Source: Rhynchopus sp. YZ270_cl-10
Taxonomy: Eukaryota > Euglenozoa > Diplonemea > Diplonemida > Diplonemidae
Length of the DNA: 64,000 bases
Reading direction: 5' to 3'
Assembly: GCA_964035575.1 (NCBI GenBank)
Contig: OZ037904.1
Location: forward strand, 186,001 to 250,000
Shown: piece after piece, positions 1 through 10,995 of the stretch
How positions within the stretch are numbered: position 1 is the stretch's first letter
Layout of the letters: the number at the start of each line of letters is the position of its first letter
Translations under genes and position numbers: made by a program
Notes under the pieces: generated by a model
What the model was told of the DNA's origin: nothing
Databases searched by the model: none
The model's input: the letters and a program-made list of their open reading frames with translations, nothing else

Positions 1-581
1 AATCGACGCCGGCGGCGGCGGCGGCGGCCACGCAGCATGCGACGCTGTAGGGCGCTGCGGGGACACATGCTGGTGCCCCATGCCATACATATGAGCCACA
101 TGCTGATGCTGCTCCGACACACGCTGTGTGTGCGGACGTCCCGCGAACCCTCCCAACGGGTCTGGTGTCCCAAGGGGCATCGTTTCGCCGTTTCTGTGCA
201 TTTTATTAAATTTCTTTACTTTTTGAAAACCCCCATCCCATACCTATAAAGGTGAGCATATTGCGCAGGTGTGAGTCCTGCAGCATTCACTCCCCCTCCT
301 CCTCCTCCTCCTCCCCCTATGCCATCCGCACGCTGCCCTGCGCGCATGCCCCCACGCGACGCTGCTAAGGAAAGACGAAGGAGAGCGCGCTTCTTGATCT
401 CCATCACATGTTTGTCCACATCGAAGCCTCCACCCGGTGCACCAGCGCCACCAGGCTCGCCTGTGGGCTGTGCGGAGTCTGCGCCGGGACCCCCTATAGG
501 GGGTGGCGCCGCTGTTGGCCCTGGGTCCAACGCAGTGTTGCCTGCGACAGAGTGGCCTGCGTCGCTCATTCTGTCTGACAT
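1..581 (-). CDS. Pro/Gly-rich protein, 3' end outside the window (gene A)
   Basis: The start codon at 581 lies 4 nt after a polypyrimidine-AG acceptor. Exon 1 (244-581) is rich in Pro, Gly and Ala, has a basic helical patch (residues about 55-75) and a nine-Gly run, and ends AQYAHLYR. A donor GTATGG at 243 and an acceptor ACAG ending at 194 define a 50-nt intron. Splicing joins the frame exactly (phase 2) to a second open stretch (1-193) that reads MPLGTPDPLGG, then a His/Gln-rich part, then a proline run at the window edge. Without splicing the frame soon stops. No domain is recognised; low-complexity proteins of this kind are often RNA-associated, but that is a guess. It is the most downstream gene of the minus-strand series. 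Confidence 0.6.
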
Positions 582-585
582 GGCA

Positions 586-640
586 CTATAAGGGGAAAGG
601 GGAAGAGGGGAGAGGGGAGGGGGGAGGGAGATGGGGAACT
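586..640 (-). promoter_or_regulatory. Candidate trans-splice acceptor of gene A
   Basis: On the minus strand about 45 nt of almost pure C/T run into TTATAG, 4 nt before the start codon. This is the clearest acceptor in the window. It could instead be a cis acceptor for an unseen upstream exon. Confidence 0.5.
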
Positions 641-794
641 GTGTTTGTTTGGTTTTCCCCTGGTGTGGTGGTGGAGGGGCGGGCAGGGGGGTGAGAAGAA
701 TATCTAAAAAAAAATGCTAAAAAGTGGATCGCAAATAATTTGTCCGCATTTCGACCATTTTTGTGTACTTAATATATTTCTCTTCACTCCCCAG

Positions 795-1981
795 AAAAAT
801 CCTACGACACAAAAACAACAACATGTACCCGAGGGCATGTCAAGAAGCCGACACCGTGGAATGACGCTTTTCAGTCCACCAAAATCTGCTCCAGGCTACA
901 GCCTGCTTCAGAGCCTACCAGCTCCAGGGGATGATGAGCTCCCGAGTGATGTTTTGACAACAAACGTGCTGAATAAGCCATCGGTTGATGATCAACTCTA
1001 GTCTGAGCCGCCTTGTCATGGATCTCCACGAGCAGATGAAGCAGACAAAGATGATGTGTAACAAACTTCTCGAAAGCTCATGCACAAGTACGTTCCACCC
1101 ACAGAATGTACACGTCACTGGTATGTAATATAACGTTCGGCTGATTCCTGACCTCTCACAAGGGTCAGACATATGTGAACGAGATCTGGCTCGCAGAAGA
1201 TAAGAGGAAGCACCAAAAAGAGTGAAAAATAAGTGAGCCCCCGCACAGCGTGCTGTCTTCTTGCAGCGCTGAGGTTGTGCGTGAGGCTACCGCTCATGCT
1301 GAGGTTGGGCGTGACATACTTTGTGCCGGGGCGTCAATGGGCCTAGCGTACAAGACGTTGCAGCAGCGGGAGAAGCCATTTAAGGATAAGGCAGAGGCTC
1401 AGGTAGGTGATGTGCAGAAATCGCTCTCTTTGCTTCTGAAGTATTTCCCCCTGCGACTGGGCGGTGACTTCCCGACCATTATCATCACGTGGGATGGGTA
1501 TTCACCGTACAGTGCCTTCAGGTCCCAACTTGCACGGAAGAGGCTTGCAGTTGCTGCGACGAACGGGCTTGAAGCGACAAACTTTTTGACGGTCGCTGAC
1601 AAAAAAAAATCCACCTTCCACGACTGGTGGGTTTTTACCTTTCTGCCACAGCTCTCAAACATTCAACAGCGCATCCTCAGGAAGGGAGGCTTCGAATTTT
1701 CACTCATCTACTACAAAATCGGGGGAGATCATGCCGAGTTGACAAGTCTCTTCAAAGGTGTCGGTCCCGGGGGACATAGAAGTGCGTTCTGTGCGACCGC
1801 AATGCAACACGAAGCTGAGCAAACAGCTCGCAACTCTGGAGAAGTACTACTCTTCCCTGGACATTCCTGGACTTCCATGGAGAGGCGGATGAAGAAGTTA
1901 TGGCGACGACGTGGACACCTGGTGACGCTGAAGGAGACAAAGAAGGAGGAGACTTACAGAAAAGCTGCAGTAAAATATTAA
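795..1981 (+). pseudogene. Decayed coding island on the plus strand
   Basis: A plus-strand polypyrimidine-CAG acceptor ends at 794 and is followed by coding-like sequence. A plausible intron (GTATGT at 1121 to TGCAG at 1266) precedes a long open stretch (about 1267-1981). That stretch has balanced amino-acid content, for example FPTIIITWDGY and FHDWWVFTFLPQL. The open frame upstream of the intron changes and does not join in frame, so this is most likely a broken gene or gene fragment. It runs against the transcription direction of both neighbours. The family is not recognised. Confidence 0.35.
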
Positions 1982-2299
1982 AATATGAGGGGGTAGTGGC
2001 GTGGGAGCCAGCCTTCATTATTCTTTTTTTTTTGTTAAATTCGCTCGGTCTTTTACTTCGCGTCGTTTTTTTTTTTTTTTGGTTTTTCATTTTTTGTATT
2101 TTTTTTTTTTTATAAATTTACACCATCTCTCGCTCGGGCGAACCCACCCTAGCAGCCGAGAGCACCCCTCACCGAAACAGCCCCTTATTTTCGGGTTGAA
2201 AAAAATGGGCTTTTTCCCCCCCTTTTTCCAACTCAACCCAGGATCACCCCTTACCGCCCACCCCCACCCCCACCCCCCCTAAACCCATCCCAGAGACGA
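1982..2299. other. Low-complexity spacer
   Basis: T-rich runs followed by C-rich tracts separate the plus-strand island from the 3' end of the next minus-strand gene. I see no gene here. Confidence 0.5.
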
Positions 2300-3846
2300 T
2301 TATGCGACCTCGCTGTCAGACGCTTTTGCTGGAGACCGTGCTGTCTCTCGTGTTGTACGCTTCTGTGGGGAACTGTCTGCACGGGAGTGGTTGTTCCTCC
2401 TTGCGTCACGTGCCTTGGGGTCGTCACGCTCGCGGAACTTTGCTTGCTGAGTGGTGGGGTGGGTGTGTTGTATTGGGGGGGGGAGTTTGGATGGATTTTT
2501 ATGAAGTTTTTGTTATGTTTGCTTTGTCTTGTTTTTTTGTTTTGTATTGGGGGGAGATTCGAGATTTAGAGACACCACTGCATACCTGCTCCTCCCGCTC
2601 AATGGCAGTCATCTCCGCAAACTTTTTCCGCTCTGCCTCCAGGACTCTCTTGTTCTCAAGCTGTGTGTGTGTGGTATTTGAAAAAAAGCAGGGATTGCAA
2701 ATAGGGAGGGGGTTTGAAAGTTTGTTTTTGTTTTTGCTTTATTTTACTTTTTTGGTTTGTTTCTTTTTGCATGACCAAGACCACCTGATTTTTACCCCGG
2801 TACAGGCACGTACAGAGCGTTTAGGACCGTATACACGCCTTGGCCATTATGACAGGGTGCGTTACTTTTTTGAGATGACAATTTAGTCCCTGACCATAGG
2901 GAGGGAGGGAGGGGGGTAAGCAGACCTGTCTATATTTGAGCTTCCGTTCCTTTTGCGTCTTCTGCTCCTCAAGGAAGTCTTCTGCACGGAGAATGGGGAG
3001 GCCTTCAAACAACCCTGCCAGGTCTGCTGGCTCCTGTCGAAGAGAGAACGAGAAATGAAAAGGTTTGCAAGATGAATCTAATATTTTAAGTTTAACTGAA
3101 AGCAAGATTGTTGTTAAATGAATCCTTCAAAAGAACCAAAGCAAGATTCTGTCTTTTTTTTCAATCCGTTTTTGTTTTCCCGCAGTGCCTCCAATCTTTT
3201 GAAATGACACATTGTTTTATCAAAACCTAGCTTCCTTTCATACCTGCATCAACTCCAGTGGAGGGTCCATCAACGAAATCTTGTATGGGTTTCCCACTCT
3301 CTCCTCATATTGCTGTTCGGGGGTCTGGAACGAGCCACGGAAGCCACCACCACCCATACCACCACCCCCTTTCACGCCCCCACCCTGCATGATCCCCTTC
3401 CCTGCCAAGGGGCTCATGCTGTGTGAAGGGTACGGCGAGAACCCTGGCTTGCCTCCCTTCCCCTTGAAGCCTCCCTTGAAGCCTTTGTACCCTTTGAAGC
3501 CCTTCTTCCCGCCGTCCTTTCCTTTAAACGAGGAGAGTTCTATGGGGGCCCCGGCGACTTCAGTCACGGCGGCACCTGGGGGAGGGGGTGGGGGTGGTGG
3601 GGTGTCGTCGCTGGACTGCGGGGCCGTCGGCAGTGCCACATTGTCACCTTCGGCGGTAGTGTCAGCGTTGTGTCCGCTGTCGCCTGCAGGAGGTGCTGAG
3701 TTGACGTTCTCTTGGTTGCTCTCCATCGTCTCCGCAGGGTGTCCTGCATCGGCGGTGGACGGCTCGGGGTCAGCCGTCGCAGGTGCCGCCGTGTCAGGCG
3801 CGGTAGGTGCAGGGCCTGTAGGGGAAGCATCCCGCTCCTCTTCCAT
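2300..3846 (-). CDS. Four-exon Gly/Lys-rich protein with charged C-terminal helix (gene B)
   Basis: Four exons are rebuilt: 3244-3846, 2926-3033, 2586-2660 and 2300-2446, giving 310 residues and a TAA stop. All three introns are phase 0 and GT...AG (donors GTATGA, GTCTGC, GTATGC; acceptors ACAG, ACAG, TCAG); their lengths are 210, 265 and 139 nt. The N-terminal half is acidic, Pro/Ala-rich and ends in a proline run. A KGYKGFKGG-type Gly/Lys/Phe segment and a Gly/Met run follow. The C-terminal third, assembled from the small exons, is a long charged helix (EEQKTQKERKLKYRQ, then LENKRVLEAERKKF) and a basic Ser-rich tail. Frame retention through three junctions is strong support. I do not recognise the family; an RNA- or ribosome-associated role would fit the composition. 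Confidence 0.8.
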
Positions 3847-3886
3847 GTTTGTTTTTTGTGGGGTTTTGTTTTAAAAATGACCCCGT

Positions 3887-3905
3887 CTTGGAGAAAAAAA
3901 ATTGG
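3887..3905 (-). promoter_or_regulatory. Candidate trans-splice acceptor of gene B
   Basis: A T-run plus CTCCAAG lies about 40 nt before the start codon on the minus strand. Confidence 0.35.
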
Positions 3906-4134
3906 GTGTTGGTGAGAAATTGGTTGTGTGTGTGGAGAGAGGTCGAGAGGGAGGGGGTGTCGACGGATTGAGTGGTTTGCCGGTTTTAGCAGATGGCAAA
4001 AGAAGTCGGGAAGACACGACCTTTTGGGGGAGGGATTTTAAAAAAAGAATTGCGCTGTGCAGTTGGAGGGGTGGGAGGGTGTTCATTTTTTGGACATCAA
4101 CTAAAACATCCTTCTCAGGCTCAGAATCGCGATG

Positions 4135-4349
4135 TTACACAACACAATCCTGAGTTCTATAATGCCGTTGAAATGGTACGAATGACCTGCGAGACAGGAT
4201 TAGGTACACGATTTTATTTTGTGATAATGGGAGAACAAAGTAACGCAAAAAAATCAACGCAAAAACATTTATGTTTACAAACCTGCGCATCCCTTTCGTC
4301 AAGAGTGTACCGTCAGCATGAGTCGGAAACACTACCTTCCAAACAAATG
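4135..4349 (-). CDS. Possible terminal exons of a small unrecognised gene
   Basis: Two exon-like pieces lie downstream of the CUB gene. The exon 4283-4349, between a TATCAG acceptor and a GTTTGT donor, reads FVWKVVFPTHADGTLLTKG. It joins in frame (phase 2) to 4135-4186 through an acceptor TCGCAG and ends RTQDCVV. A possible first exon, after a CCTAG acceptor near 4460 and starting MSSEVI, does not join in an obvious frame. The pieces look coding by composition but I cannot identify them. Confidence 0.3.
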
Positions 4350-4367
4350 CTGATACATGAATCTCAA

Positions 4368-4397
4368 AAAGAGAAGTTGAAAGTGCAAACGCCACAA
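4368..4397 (+). repeat. Partial R5 hairpin module
   Basis: GAAGTTGAAAGTGCAAACGC matches the left half of full R5 copies at 13.9 and 44.0 kb; the right half is missing. Confidence 0.6.
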
Positions 4398-4647
4398 CAA
4401 AAATATGCACCAAAAGAAGCGAAAAGAACGGGTAAAACAGTGAGTGGTGACCCTACCAGATCACCTCGCTTGACATTGATATGCTAGGACAGAAAAACGA
4501 AAAGACAGTGGTACCAATAAAAATGGTGTGGAGGCAGACAGACAAATAATGGGGAAAAGAAAACACGTGATGTGGTGCCACATCAATTGACACTAGTTTT
4601 GAAAGAAGGTTCACATTGGTTCACATTCGGTTCAGAGGCTGTACATC

Positions 4648-6300
4648 TCAAACCTGCTCTTCCTGGTTCTCTGTTGTGTCTGGAGCTGTCTCGGCAGAGG
4701 GCTTCGCCGAGCCCTTCGTCAGCGTGTAGACAACAGCACCGATGGCGCCAATAATCATAATACCACCGACAACACAGATCGCGATGACGGCTCCCACAGG
4801 GAGATCGTCATCATCATCAGCAGCATTGCCTGCAGGTGAGGATGTGCGGTTCGCTGGGGACAAGGTGCTTGGTGCTGTGCTTGGTGCAATGTTTGGTTCC
4901 CCAGGTGGCGCGTTGCACCCCCACGCAAAGGCTGCGTGGCCACAGCGACCATCCGCACAGCCACGTCCACTGATGCTCATGGACACAGGACCACGTGTCG
5001 TCATGGAGAGGTTGTTCTGCAGTCCGCTCCTCATGTACCCCGTGTAGGTGTGGAACACTGTGTGCGTCGTGTTCTCAATCGAGAAGTTGCCGAAGAAGTC
5101 GAGTGCGCTCAGCGACACCTGGAACGTTCCGTAGCAGCTCACACTCCAGCACCGCTCCACCCCTGCTGCAGGCACCGGCACGCTCACAGTACCGTTCTCA
5201 ACACTGTCTGCCACACCAACAGGGGTGCACGTCTTCTTCACCTTCGAAGGAAGGCAGGTGTAGTCAAATTCAAACCCAAGACCATTACCACTGCGCTGGC
5301 TTGCAAACTCCACCAACAGAGGCCCGCTGAAGGTGTCTGTGCCGTTGTAGATACCTGAAGCATGCAGCATGCGGCTGTGTGTACCATTGGGACGCACCTC
5401 GTACATGCTGACGTAGTCAGAGGTGTGTGTGTCGAACGACGTCCACGTGATCTCCACCCCACCTTCACACGCAAGCTGCCAGCACACAGCCTCGCTGTGG
5501 TCGTAGTTCATATGTGTCAGAGTTCCAGTTGCACCGTCCAACACAGCCTTGCTGTTGCACGCCACCTCCTGTGTGGGGGGGAGTGCTGGGTTGTATGCCC
5601 AATACTCAAATCTGCCCTGTGGGGCGGGCACATTGCATCCGTACGAGAAGAACGCCCAGTTGCCGTTTGCGGTGTATTCACCATAGCTCAGCGTCGTGAC
5701 ACGCACATCCCCTGAGACGTTGAGAGTGATGAGTCCTGTGTGGCGCGAGTTCCCGCCCGGTGTTGCGTACAGCACCTGGGAGAGGTTCCACACAGCAAAC
5801 TCACCGACGAAGTTCACGCTGTAGAACACCTCAAGCGTGCCCTGGCAGTAGAGGTTCCTGCAGTCCCACTCACTTGGGTTGTAGATGTTGATGTCCGCAC
5901 GCACGGCATTGGTTGCCCCGTCTACGTCCTGGCAGGCCGCATCCGAACTCGGGAGGCATTTGTAGTCAAACTCAAACCCACCTTCTGTTGCGTTTCGTTC
6001 AAACGTCACAAACAGCGGCCCTTCCAGCACAGTCACATCCTGGCCGTGGTCGCCCATCCTGGCAAACGCTGGGTACGCCAGGGTGTCCATCTTGTAGATG
6101 AACACATAGTCCGTGGACTGGTAGTACGTCCACATGATCTGCACGTCACCGCTGCAGTCAATCGTCCACTCCTCGCACGGCGAGGACAACGAGCTCACCG
6201 TCCCATCTGCTGTCAGGTTCGCATTGCAGTCTGCAATCTGTTCCCCTGCGGCAGATGTTGTGGTCAGGAGGAACACACAGAGACTCAAGAATCTTGCCAT
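4648..6300 (-). CDS. CUB-domain type I membrane protein (gene C)
   Basis: A 550-residue intronless ORF. It has a signal peptide (1-19), an ectodomain of two repeated CUB-like pairs (about 25-115 with 123-222, and 248-350 with 358-461), a Ser/Thr/Pro stalk ending in a run of Asp, one transmembrane helix (501-527) and a short cytosolic tail. The first and third domains share GGFEFDYKCLPS / LGFEFDYTCLPS, and paired cysteines and N-glycosylation sequons recur, so a two-domain unit was duplicated. CUB domains bind proteins or sugars outside cells; a surface adhesion or recognition role is inferred. The start is fixed by the signal peptide and by an upstream acceptor TTCCAG. Confidence 0.85.
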   Translation of the reverse strand: MARFLSLCVFLLTTTSAAGEQIADCNANLTADGTVSSLSSPCEEWTIDCSGDVQIMWTYYQSTDYVFIYKMDTLAYPAFARMGDHGQDVTVLEGPLFVTFERNATEGGFEFDYKCLPSSDAACQDVDGATNAVRADINIYNPSEWDCRNLYCQGTLEVFYSVNFVGEFAVWNLSQVLYATPGGNSRHTGLITLNVSGDVRVTTLSYGEYTANGNWAFFSYGCNVPAPQGRFEYWAYNPALPPTQEVACNSKAVLDGATGTLTHMNYDHSEAVCWQLACEGGVEITWTSFDTHTSDYVSMYEVRPNGTHSRMLHASGIYNGTDTFSGPLLVEFASQRSGNGLGFEFDYTCLPSKVKKTCTPVGVADSVENGTVSVPVPAAGVERCWSVSCYGTFQVSLSALDFFGNFSIENTTHTVFHTYTGYMRSGLQNNLSMTTRGPVSMSISGRGCADGRCGHAAFAWGCNAPPGEPNIAPSTAPSTLSPANRTSSPAGNAADDDDDLPVGAVIAICVVGGIMIIGAIGAVVYTLTKGSAKPSAETAPDTTENQEEQV

Positions 6301-6328
6301 TGTTTTACGCTTTAACGAAAATATGAAT

Positions 6329-6350
6329 CTGGAAGTGAAGTAGGGTGTAG
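6329..6350 (-). promoter_or_regulatory. Candidate trans-splice acceptor of the CUB gene
   Basis: CTACTTCACTTCCAG lies about 28 nt upstream of the start codon on the minus strand. Confidence 0.4.
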
Positions 6351-6640
6351 AGGTGCGTCGAGAAGGTGCAGTGAAGGAAGAGGAACAATGTTATTTTCTT
6401 TTGAAATGGAGGGGAAAAGAGGGAGGAGGGTCTTGGTTGGCTTTCTTTATGACTGAAACACTCATTTTGTTTTCACCTCCTCTTCTCCAGAAGAAAAGAG
6501 AAGCAAATTTTGGGAACGACGAAAAAAAAAAGAGGGTTGGGGGGAAAAATAGGTGGGGCTAGGGAGGTGTTCCACCACCCCCCAGTCACCCTCTAGAAAA
6601 GGAGCGCAAGCGGAGGCTACGGGGTTAAAAAAGAAAGGTT

Positions 6641-6732
6641 TATTAAGATGAACCTAAGCCTCTCGTGCTTAGTCTGATTAGATTACTTAATGTTTTGAAC
6701 ATTGGTGCCTCTCATGCTTAGTCACCTTGAGA
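6641..6732 (+). repeat. Two adjacent R1 hairpin modules
   Basis: The first copy reads AAGATGAACCTAAGCC then TCTCGTGCTTAGTC. A second, diverged copy ends CATGCTTAGTCACCTT. R1 folds as CTAAGC/GCTTAG around a CTCTCGT loop. Confidence 0.65.
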
Positions 6733-6911
6733 GAAAAAAAGTGAGTTGCGTTGACGGGGGGAAACGCAGTATTTTTTCTTCCCCGGTTGTTACTTTTTTG
6801 TATTATCTCTGACTCTCTCTCTCTCTTGTGAGCCCCTTCATTTCGTCTCGTAGACAGGGTACTTCAAAACCAAGGAGATACATGAACTCTTAACAGCGTG
6901 CAATCATAAAT

Positions 6912-7032
6912 ACCGTCTTCGTAATAATGTTCGACCGTAAAATAGGACGAACTTCCAGAAAAAAATCCGGAAAAGGACGAACTTTATTACGGTCAAACAT
7001 TAGTACGGTCGAACATTTTTTACGAAGACGGT
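6912..7032. mobile_element. 121-bp foldback element
   Basis: The ends ACCGTCTTCGTAATAATGTT and its near-complement AACATTTTTTACGAAGACGG form long inverted arms. Inner copies of GACGAACTT and ACGGTC make further foldbacks. No clear target duplication is seen. Confidence 0.6.
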
Positions 7033-8003
7033 GACCTGAAGTAGTCAGGCTGTGAGCTAATTCTGGAATTTTTTCTGGGGGGGGGGGAAAAAAATCCGAC
7101 TTTTGCCGAATTGGACAAGCTCTTGGTTTTGAATGGTCTCGGGCTGTCGAAAAAAAAAAGCACGCTATTTGTTTGCTGCACACCCAAAGAGAAGGGTTTG
7201 GTGCGAAAGCACTGAAGCTCTCTCTCGCCCCCCTCTCTCTCCCTCTGTGCGTAGCCACATCTCAAACAAAAGAAGAAACAGTATCAAAAAAAAAGCTTCA
7301 CATCGCCCTCATCCCGCAGAGTCCCCCTTTTTGTTGATCACAATCGTGATCGTACAGCATCCGCTAAACAGAACGATAGTTAGTGCAGACACCCCAATCA
7401 ATTAGGGCAAACTCAAACAGAACTTTGCAATGATTTTTGTTTTGTGCGTAAAGTGTGTAATAAATATTCTGTGGTGATATTTTACTGCAATACGCTCCCA
7501 TTGACTACCTGGGCCAGAGGAAACCTCTGCCAAAAAAAAAAAAAAAAACATGAAACGTTTATGAGATGATTCCAAGCCCTCTCTCACACATTTTTAATCA
7601 TCGTTTATACAGCATCAGCCGTGTGGCATTTTTTTTGTGTTTTTTGCACAACAGTTGGGGAAGATCAGTTCCCCCGAAGGAGTTTTGTAATATTCTTGGT
7701 GCGATGGTCGTGTTCGAGCAAAGAAAAATATAGCTTTTTTATAAGAGTTGGCCGGTAACAAAATTTCAGGAGCTGTTCCGAGATAACCCTGATCTCTTCT
7801 AGTTAGGAACGACTTCAAAAAGAAGGGGCGACTGTGAACAGAGAACAGAGAAGAGAACAATCAACGCGGGGGGGTAAAAAGAAAACAAAGAAAGCTTGTA
7901 AGATGAAATGTGCCTCTCGTGCACACAGACGCAGATACACATCTCCCACAAACACAATAAGGTAGCAGCGCGTGGAACAAAAAAAAAATAATAGAAACTT
8001 AAC

Positions 8004-8758
8004 CAGGGCTCTCAAGATCCTCCACGAAAAAAGCAGAATTTTGAAATGAGGAGGATTCGTTTTTGCAAAAAAAACCCCCCAAAAAAAAATTTTTCCCCCG
8101 CAACAAGCGGTCGTCGCGCGCTTCGCGCGCGCCTCCCTGACAGCCACAGAGCGGAGAGGCGGGTCAATTTTGCGAGATAACAAAAAACGGAAATATAATC
8201 CTTTCTCTTGCACCGTACGCTCCACGAACCGTACAAAACCAATACGTCTTCCAGAAGCAGGGGCTGATGCAACGGCGGGTAATTTTTTTTAAATGGCAAA
8301 AATTTTGCAGCTTTGGTCACGTTGCATTTTTTGGCTGCAAAATACAAGGGTATCCAAAGACATTGCCAACTATTTTTTTGCGGAGCAAAAAAATAATATA
8401 AATGGCGCCGCAGGCGAAAAAAAATTGGGGTACGGTGTAAAAATGCTTCCTTTTACACTACAGAATCACACAACGAACCCTTTTTTTGAGTAGCAAAAAA
8501 TGAAAATGGCGCCGCAAGCAAATTTTTTTTAAGGTGCAGCCCTGGACGGTGCATACAGGATCGGGAAAATATTGGCTCCCTCGGGGGAGACAAAGTGACC
8601 CCCCACTATAAAACCCCTAGGAGGATAATCCTCCACCCGAGCCCGCCAAAAAAAAAAAAAAAAAATGGAGGAAATCCTCCACCAAAAAAGCCTGGAAAAA
8701 AAAAAAAAAGCCCCTGGAGGAAATATCCTCCCCTACGTGGAGGATCTTGAGAGCACTG
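8004..8758. mobile_element. Non-autonomous hAT-like DNA transposon, 755 bp
   Basis: Terminal inverted repeats begin CAGGGCTCTCAAGATCCTCC at the left and CAGTGCTCTCAAGATCCTCC (read inward) at the right. They are flanked by a perfect 8-bp duplication, AACTTAAC, at 7996-8003 and 8759-8766. CAG ends with 8-bp duplications are the known hAT signature. Subterminal palindromes such as GGAGGATAATCCTCC and GGAGGAAATCCTCC cluster near the right end. The interior holds a 400-bp repeat also found at 26.3 kb. No transposase ORF is present. Confidence 0.8.
8086..8487 (+). repeat. 400-bp dispersed repeat, copy 1
   Basis: Starts near a GCGCGCTTCGCGCGC hairpin. It shares long identical blocks with 26314-26730, including ACGTCTTCCAGAAGCAGGGG and GCGCCGCAGGCG. 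This copy lies inside the hAT-like element. Confidence 0.75.
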
Positions 8759-8968
8759 AACTTAACACTCATCACACGATAAAACCCATGGGAGAGGCCG
8801 TGAAACGCACACACCTCGACCTGTTTGGGTGAGGAGTGGCTTCTGCAGCACGGTTCGTCCCTAGAACCGCAAAAGTGTGTTCAAAGTGATTTGTTTCTAT
8901 TTCCTCCTTCATTTCATGAGGTGACAAAAAAAAAAAAGACGCAAAATACCTCCCCTACCCATATGTGT

Positions 8969-9019
8969 TTGAAAACTTGGTGTATTAGTGTAAACACCCG
9001 AGGAAGCGTCTCTCCACTG
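8969..9019 (+). repeat. R3 module
   Basis: GAAAACTTGGTGTATTAGTG, then ACACCCGAGG and CCACT: the AGTG...CACT clamp typical of R3. Confidence 0.65.
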
Positions 9020-9497
9020 ATAACGTGTAGACACCTCGCTTTTTAACCTCGTATGAGCTTCCGCGCAGCCGTTCCTCGCGATTTTTTTTTTAAAATGGTG
9101 TTGTCACAAAAAAACAATAATTTCGTTCAAAAGAAAAATGTTTGAAAATGCGGATCACCTCAGTTTATGACAAGAAATATTCACCTCAATTTTATTGGGG
9201 GGTGTTATGTGGGGTGCCACTGGAAGAAGGCTGATTAGAGAAGACGCATCACCTGGGGAAACATACGTTTTTTTTTTCTTCTTTTTTTTCTTTTTTCTGA
9301 AAACTTTGACAACGCGCACCCCGCGAACGGGCAATTCACGTGACGTTATTTTCTTTTTTTTGCATTGTGTTTTTTTTTTTTTCGTTTCTTTTTCATTATT
9401 GTAAATAGGATAATAAAACAAGCCTCTCTCAGAAGGAGACGCACCCTCTAGCAGGGCGCATGAAAGCTGGAGAACAAAAAAAAAAACAATTTGATTT

Positions 9498-9532
9498 TGA
9501 AATACAACAGCCCTCTCAAGACAGTGTACTAA
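9498..9532 (+). repeat. Truncated R2 module
   Basis: Carries TGAAATACAACAGCCCTCTC and CAGTGTAC, the left part of R2 only. Confidence 0.5.
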
Positions 9533-9552
9533 AAAAAGGGGGTGGGAAGGGG

Positions 9553-9598
9553 AAGTTTATAAGATGAACCCCTAAGCCTCTCGTGCTTAAGTCACCTA
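9553..9598 (+). repeat. R1 hairpin module
   Basis: AAGTTTATAAGATGAACC...CTAAGCCTCTCGTGCTTAAG; the central stem is intact. Confidence 0.65.
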
Positions 9599-9666
9599 AA
9601 AAAAAAGGGGGGAGGGCGACAAAAAATAGAAGCCGGAAGGGAGCAAAAAGAAAAAAAAAGTGTTTG

Positions 9667-9713
9667 TTTCAAAGATGAGCTTTCAGCCTCAGTGTGCTTA
9701 CGTCACCTTTTGA
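9667..9713 (+). repeat. Diverged R1 module
   Basis: AAAGATGAGC...GCTTACGTCACCTTTT; the loop differs (CTCAGTGT), the outer arms are kept. Confidence 0.5.
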
Positions 9714-10451
9714 GCAACAAAAAGGAGAATAAAAACAATTTTCAACACAAATACGGAACTACGTTTTTCAACAAAAAAGCAGAAGTTTGGCTTTTTTTTT
9801 TTTTTTTTTTTGACAGGAAAAAGGAGCACCCCCCCAACATAGGATACACAACTTTTTTGCTACTGCCACTTTTAATAAATTTATGTTTTCAAAAAGAAGA
9901 AAAAAGGAGAGGTGAACCCAAAGCCGCATTCACCTTAGCCATCGTTATAGTCACCAAAAAAAAAAGGGATGTTTGGAAGTCCTTGTTTCTTTTTGTTTCA
10001 AAAAAACAGAACCATCACAACAACCCTTTTCATAACATGAGGGGTCCAATTTGCACTATTTGCACAATAAGTAGAGACAAAGTCAGCCCCTCAAAATGGG
10101 AAATAGAAAAATCCATGAAGATTAAAATACGCCTTCCTTTTTTTTGCATCACCCCAGAAGCGCACTCTACACCTTTCACACAAAAAAAGAAAAAAAGAAA
10201 AAAAAAAAAAGCAAATCTAGCCTCCCTTTTACAGTCCGCTGGATTTCCCTCCCCTCATTTTCCCTCTGGTTCAATAATAGGGGAACAATTTCACAATAAT
10301 ATACTTACACATGATGCGCTATGCCGTTTGCACTTCGTTCATGAAGACAAAGAAAAATAACAAAAAATAAAAAATCCAGCGGCGAAGCTGCCTAGCAGTT
10401 AGCGTTGCGCCTACCTGTAACTACTAGGTAGGTTACAGTTTTAAAAAAGTA

Positions 10452-10516
10452 GAGTTGAAAAATACAAAGCCCTCTCAAGAACAGTGTACCTTGGTACATG
10501 ACCAAGGTACACTCAC
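10452..10516 (+). repeat. R2 module with altered right half
   Basis: CAAAGCCCTCTCAAGAACAG then an inverted pair ACCTTGGTACATGACCAAGGT. Confidence 0.55.
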
Positions 10517-10995
10517 TAAAAAAAACAAAATATTGAAAAGGTGAATCAGTGTCTCTGCATTCACACCTTTTTTTGAAAAAGTGTCACATTTGTCGTTCCC
10601 CTCACCCACCCCCTTCTTGATGCGTTGACGCTTCCACACACACTATCTCTCAGATATTTGGCGGTGGTGTTGCGGAGAACGGTTAAGTGAACGACGTTGA
10701 CACTTTTCCGCTCATGTAGTGTGCGTTAAAACAATGCTGAAAGATGACCTTACTTTTGAACAGTTTTTTTTCGTTCTTCCCTTCCCCACCACCACCCCCA
10801 CACACCCTTCCGTTCCGTTATAATATGAAATACGCGGGGAGTGTTGGCCCACCGCCCACCCTCCTTCACCCCGTTCCCCCCACCCCCCTCCCCTCATCCC
10901 GCCTTAAGGCTAGCTGTTGAAAGCAGATTGTGGGTCAGTCCCCCTAAGAGTGGAACATCCCCCCCCCCCCAAGCTGTGTGATTGTTTGTGCTACA

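Larger units (their letters stand above)
6301..10995. other. Repeat-filled spacer without a recognised gene
   Basis: This 4.7 kb stretch between the kinase and CUB genes holds four R1 hairpins, a 121-bp foldback, a 755-bp hAT-like element, an R3 module and two R2 copies. Homopolymer A and T runs separate them. Open frames here are made of homopolymers and I accept none as a gene. Confidence 0.6.

Noticed and set aside
9692-10360. A 222-codon plus-strand frame rich in Lys and Phe
   Set aside because: Most of it is A- and T-runs and hairpin modules; I see no domain, acceptor or codon bias.
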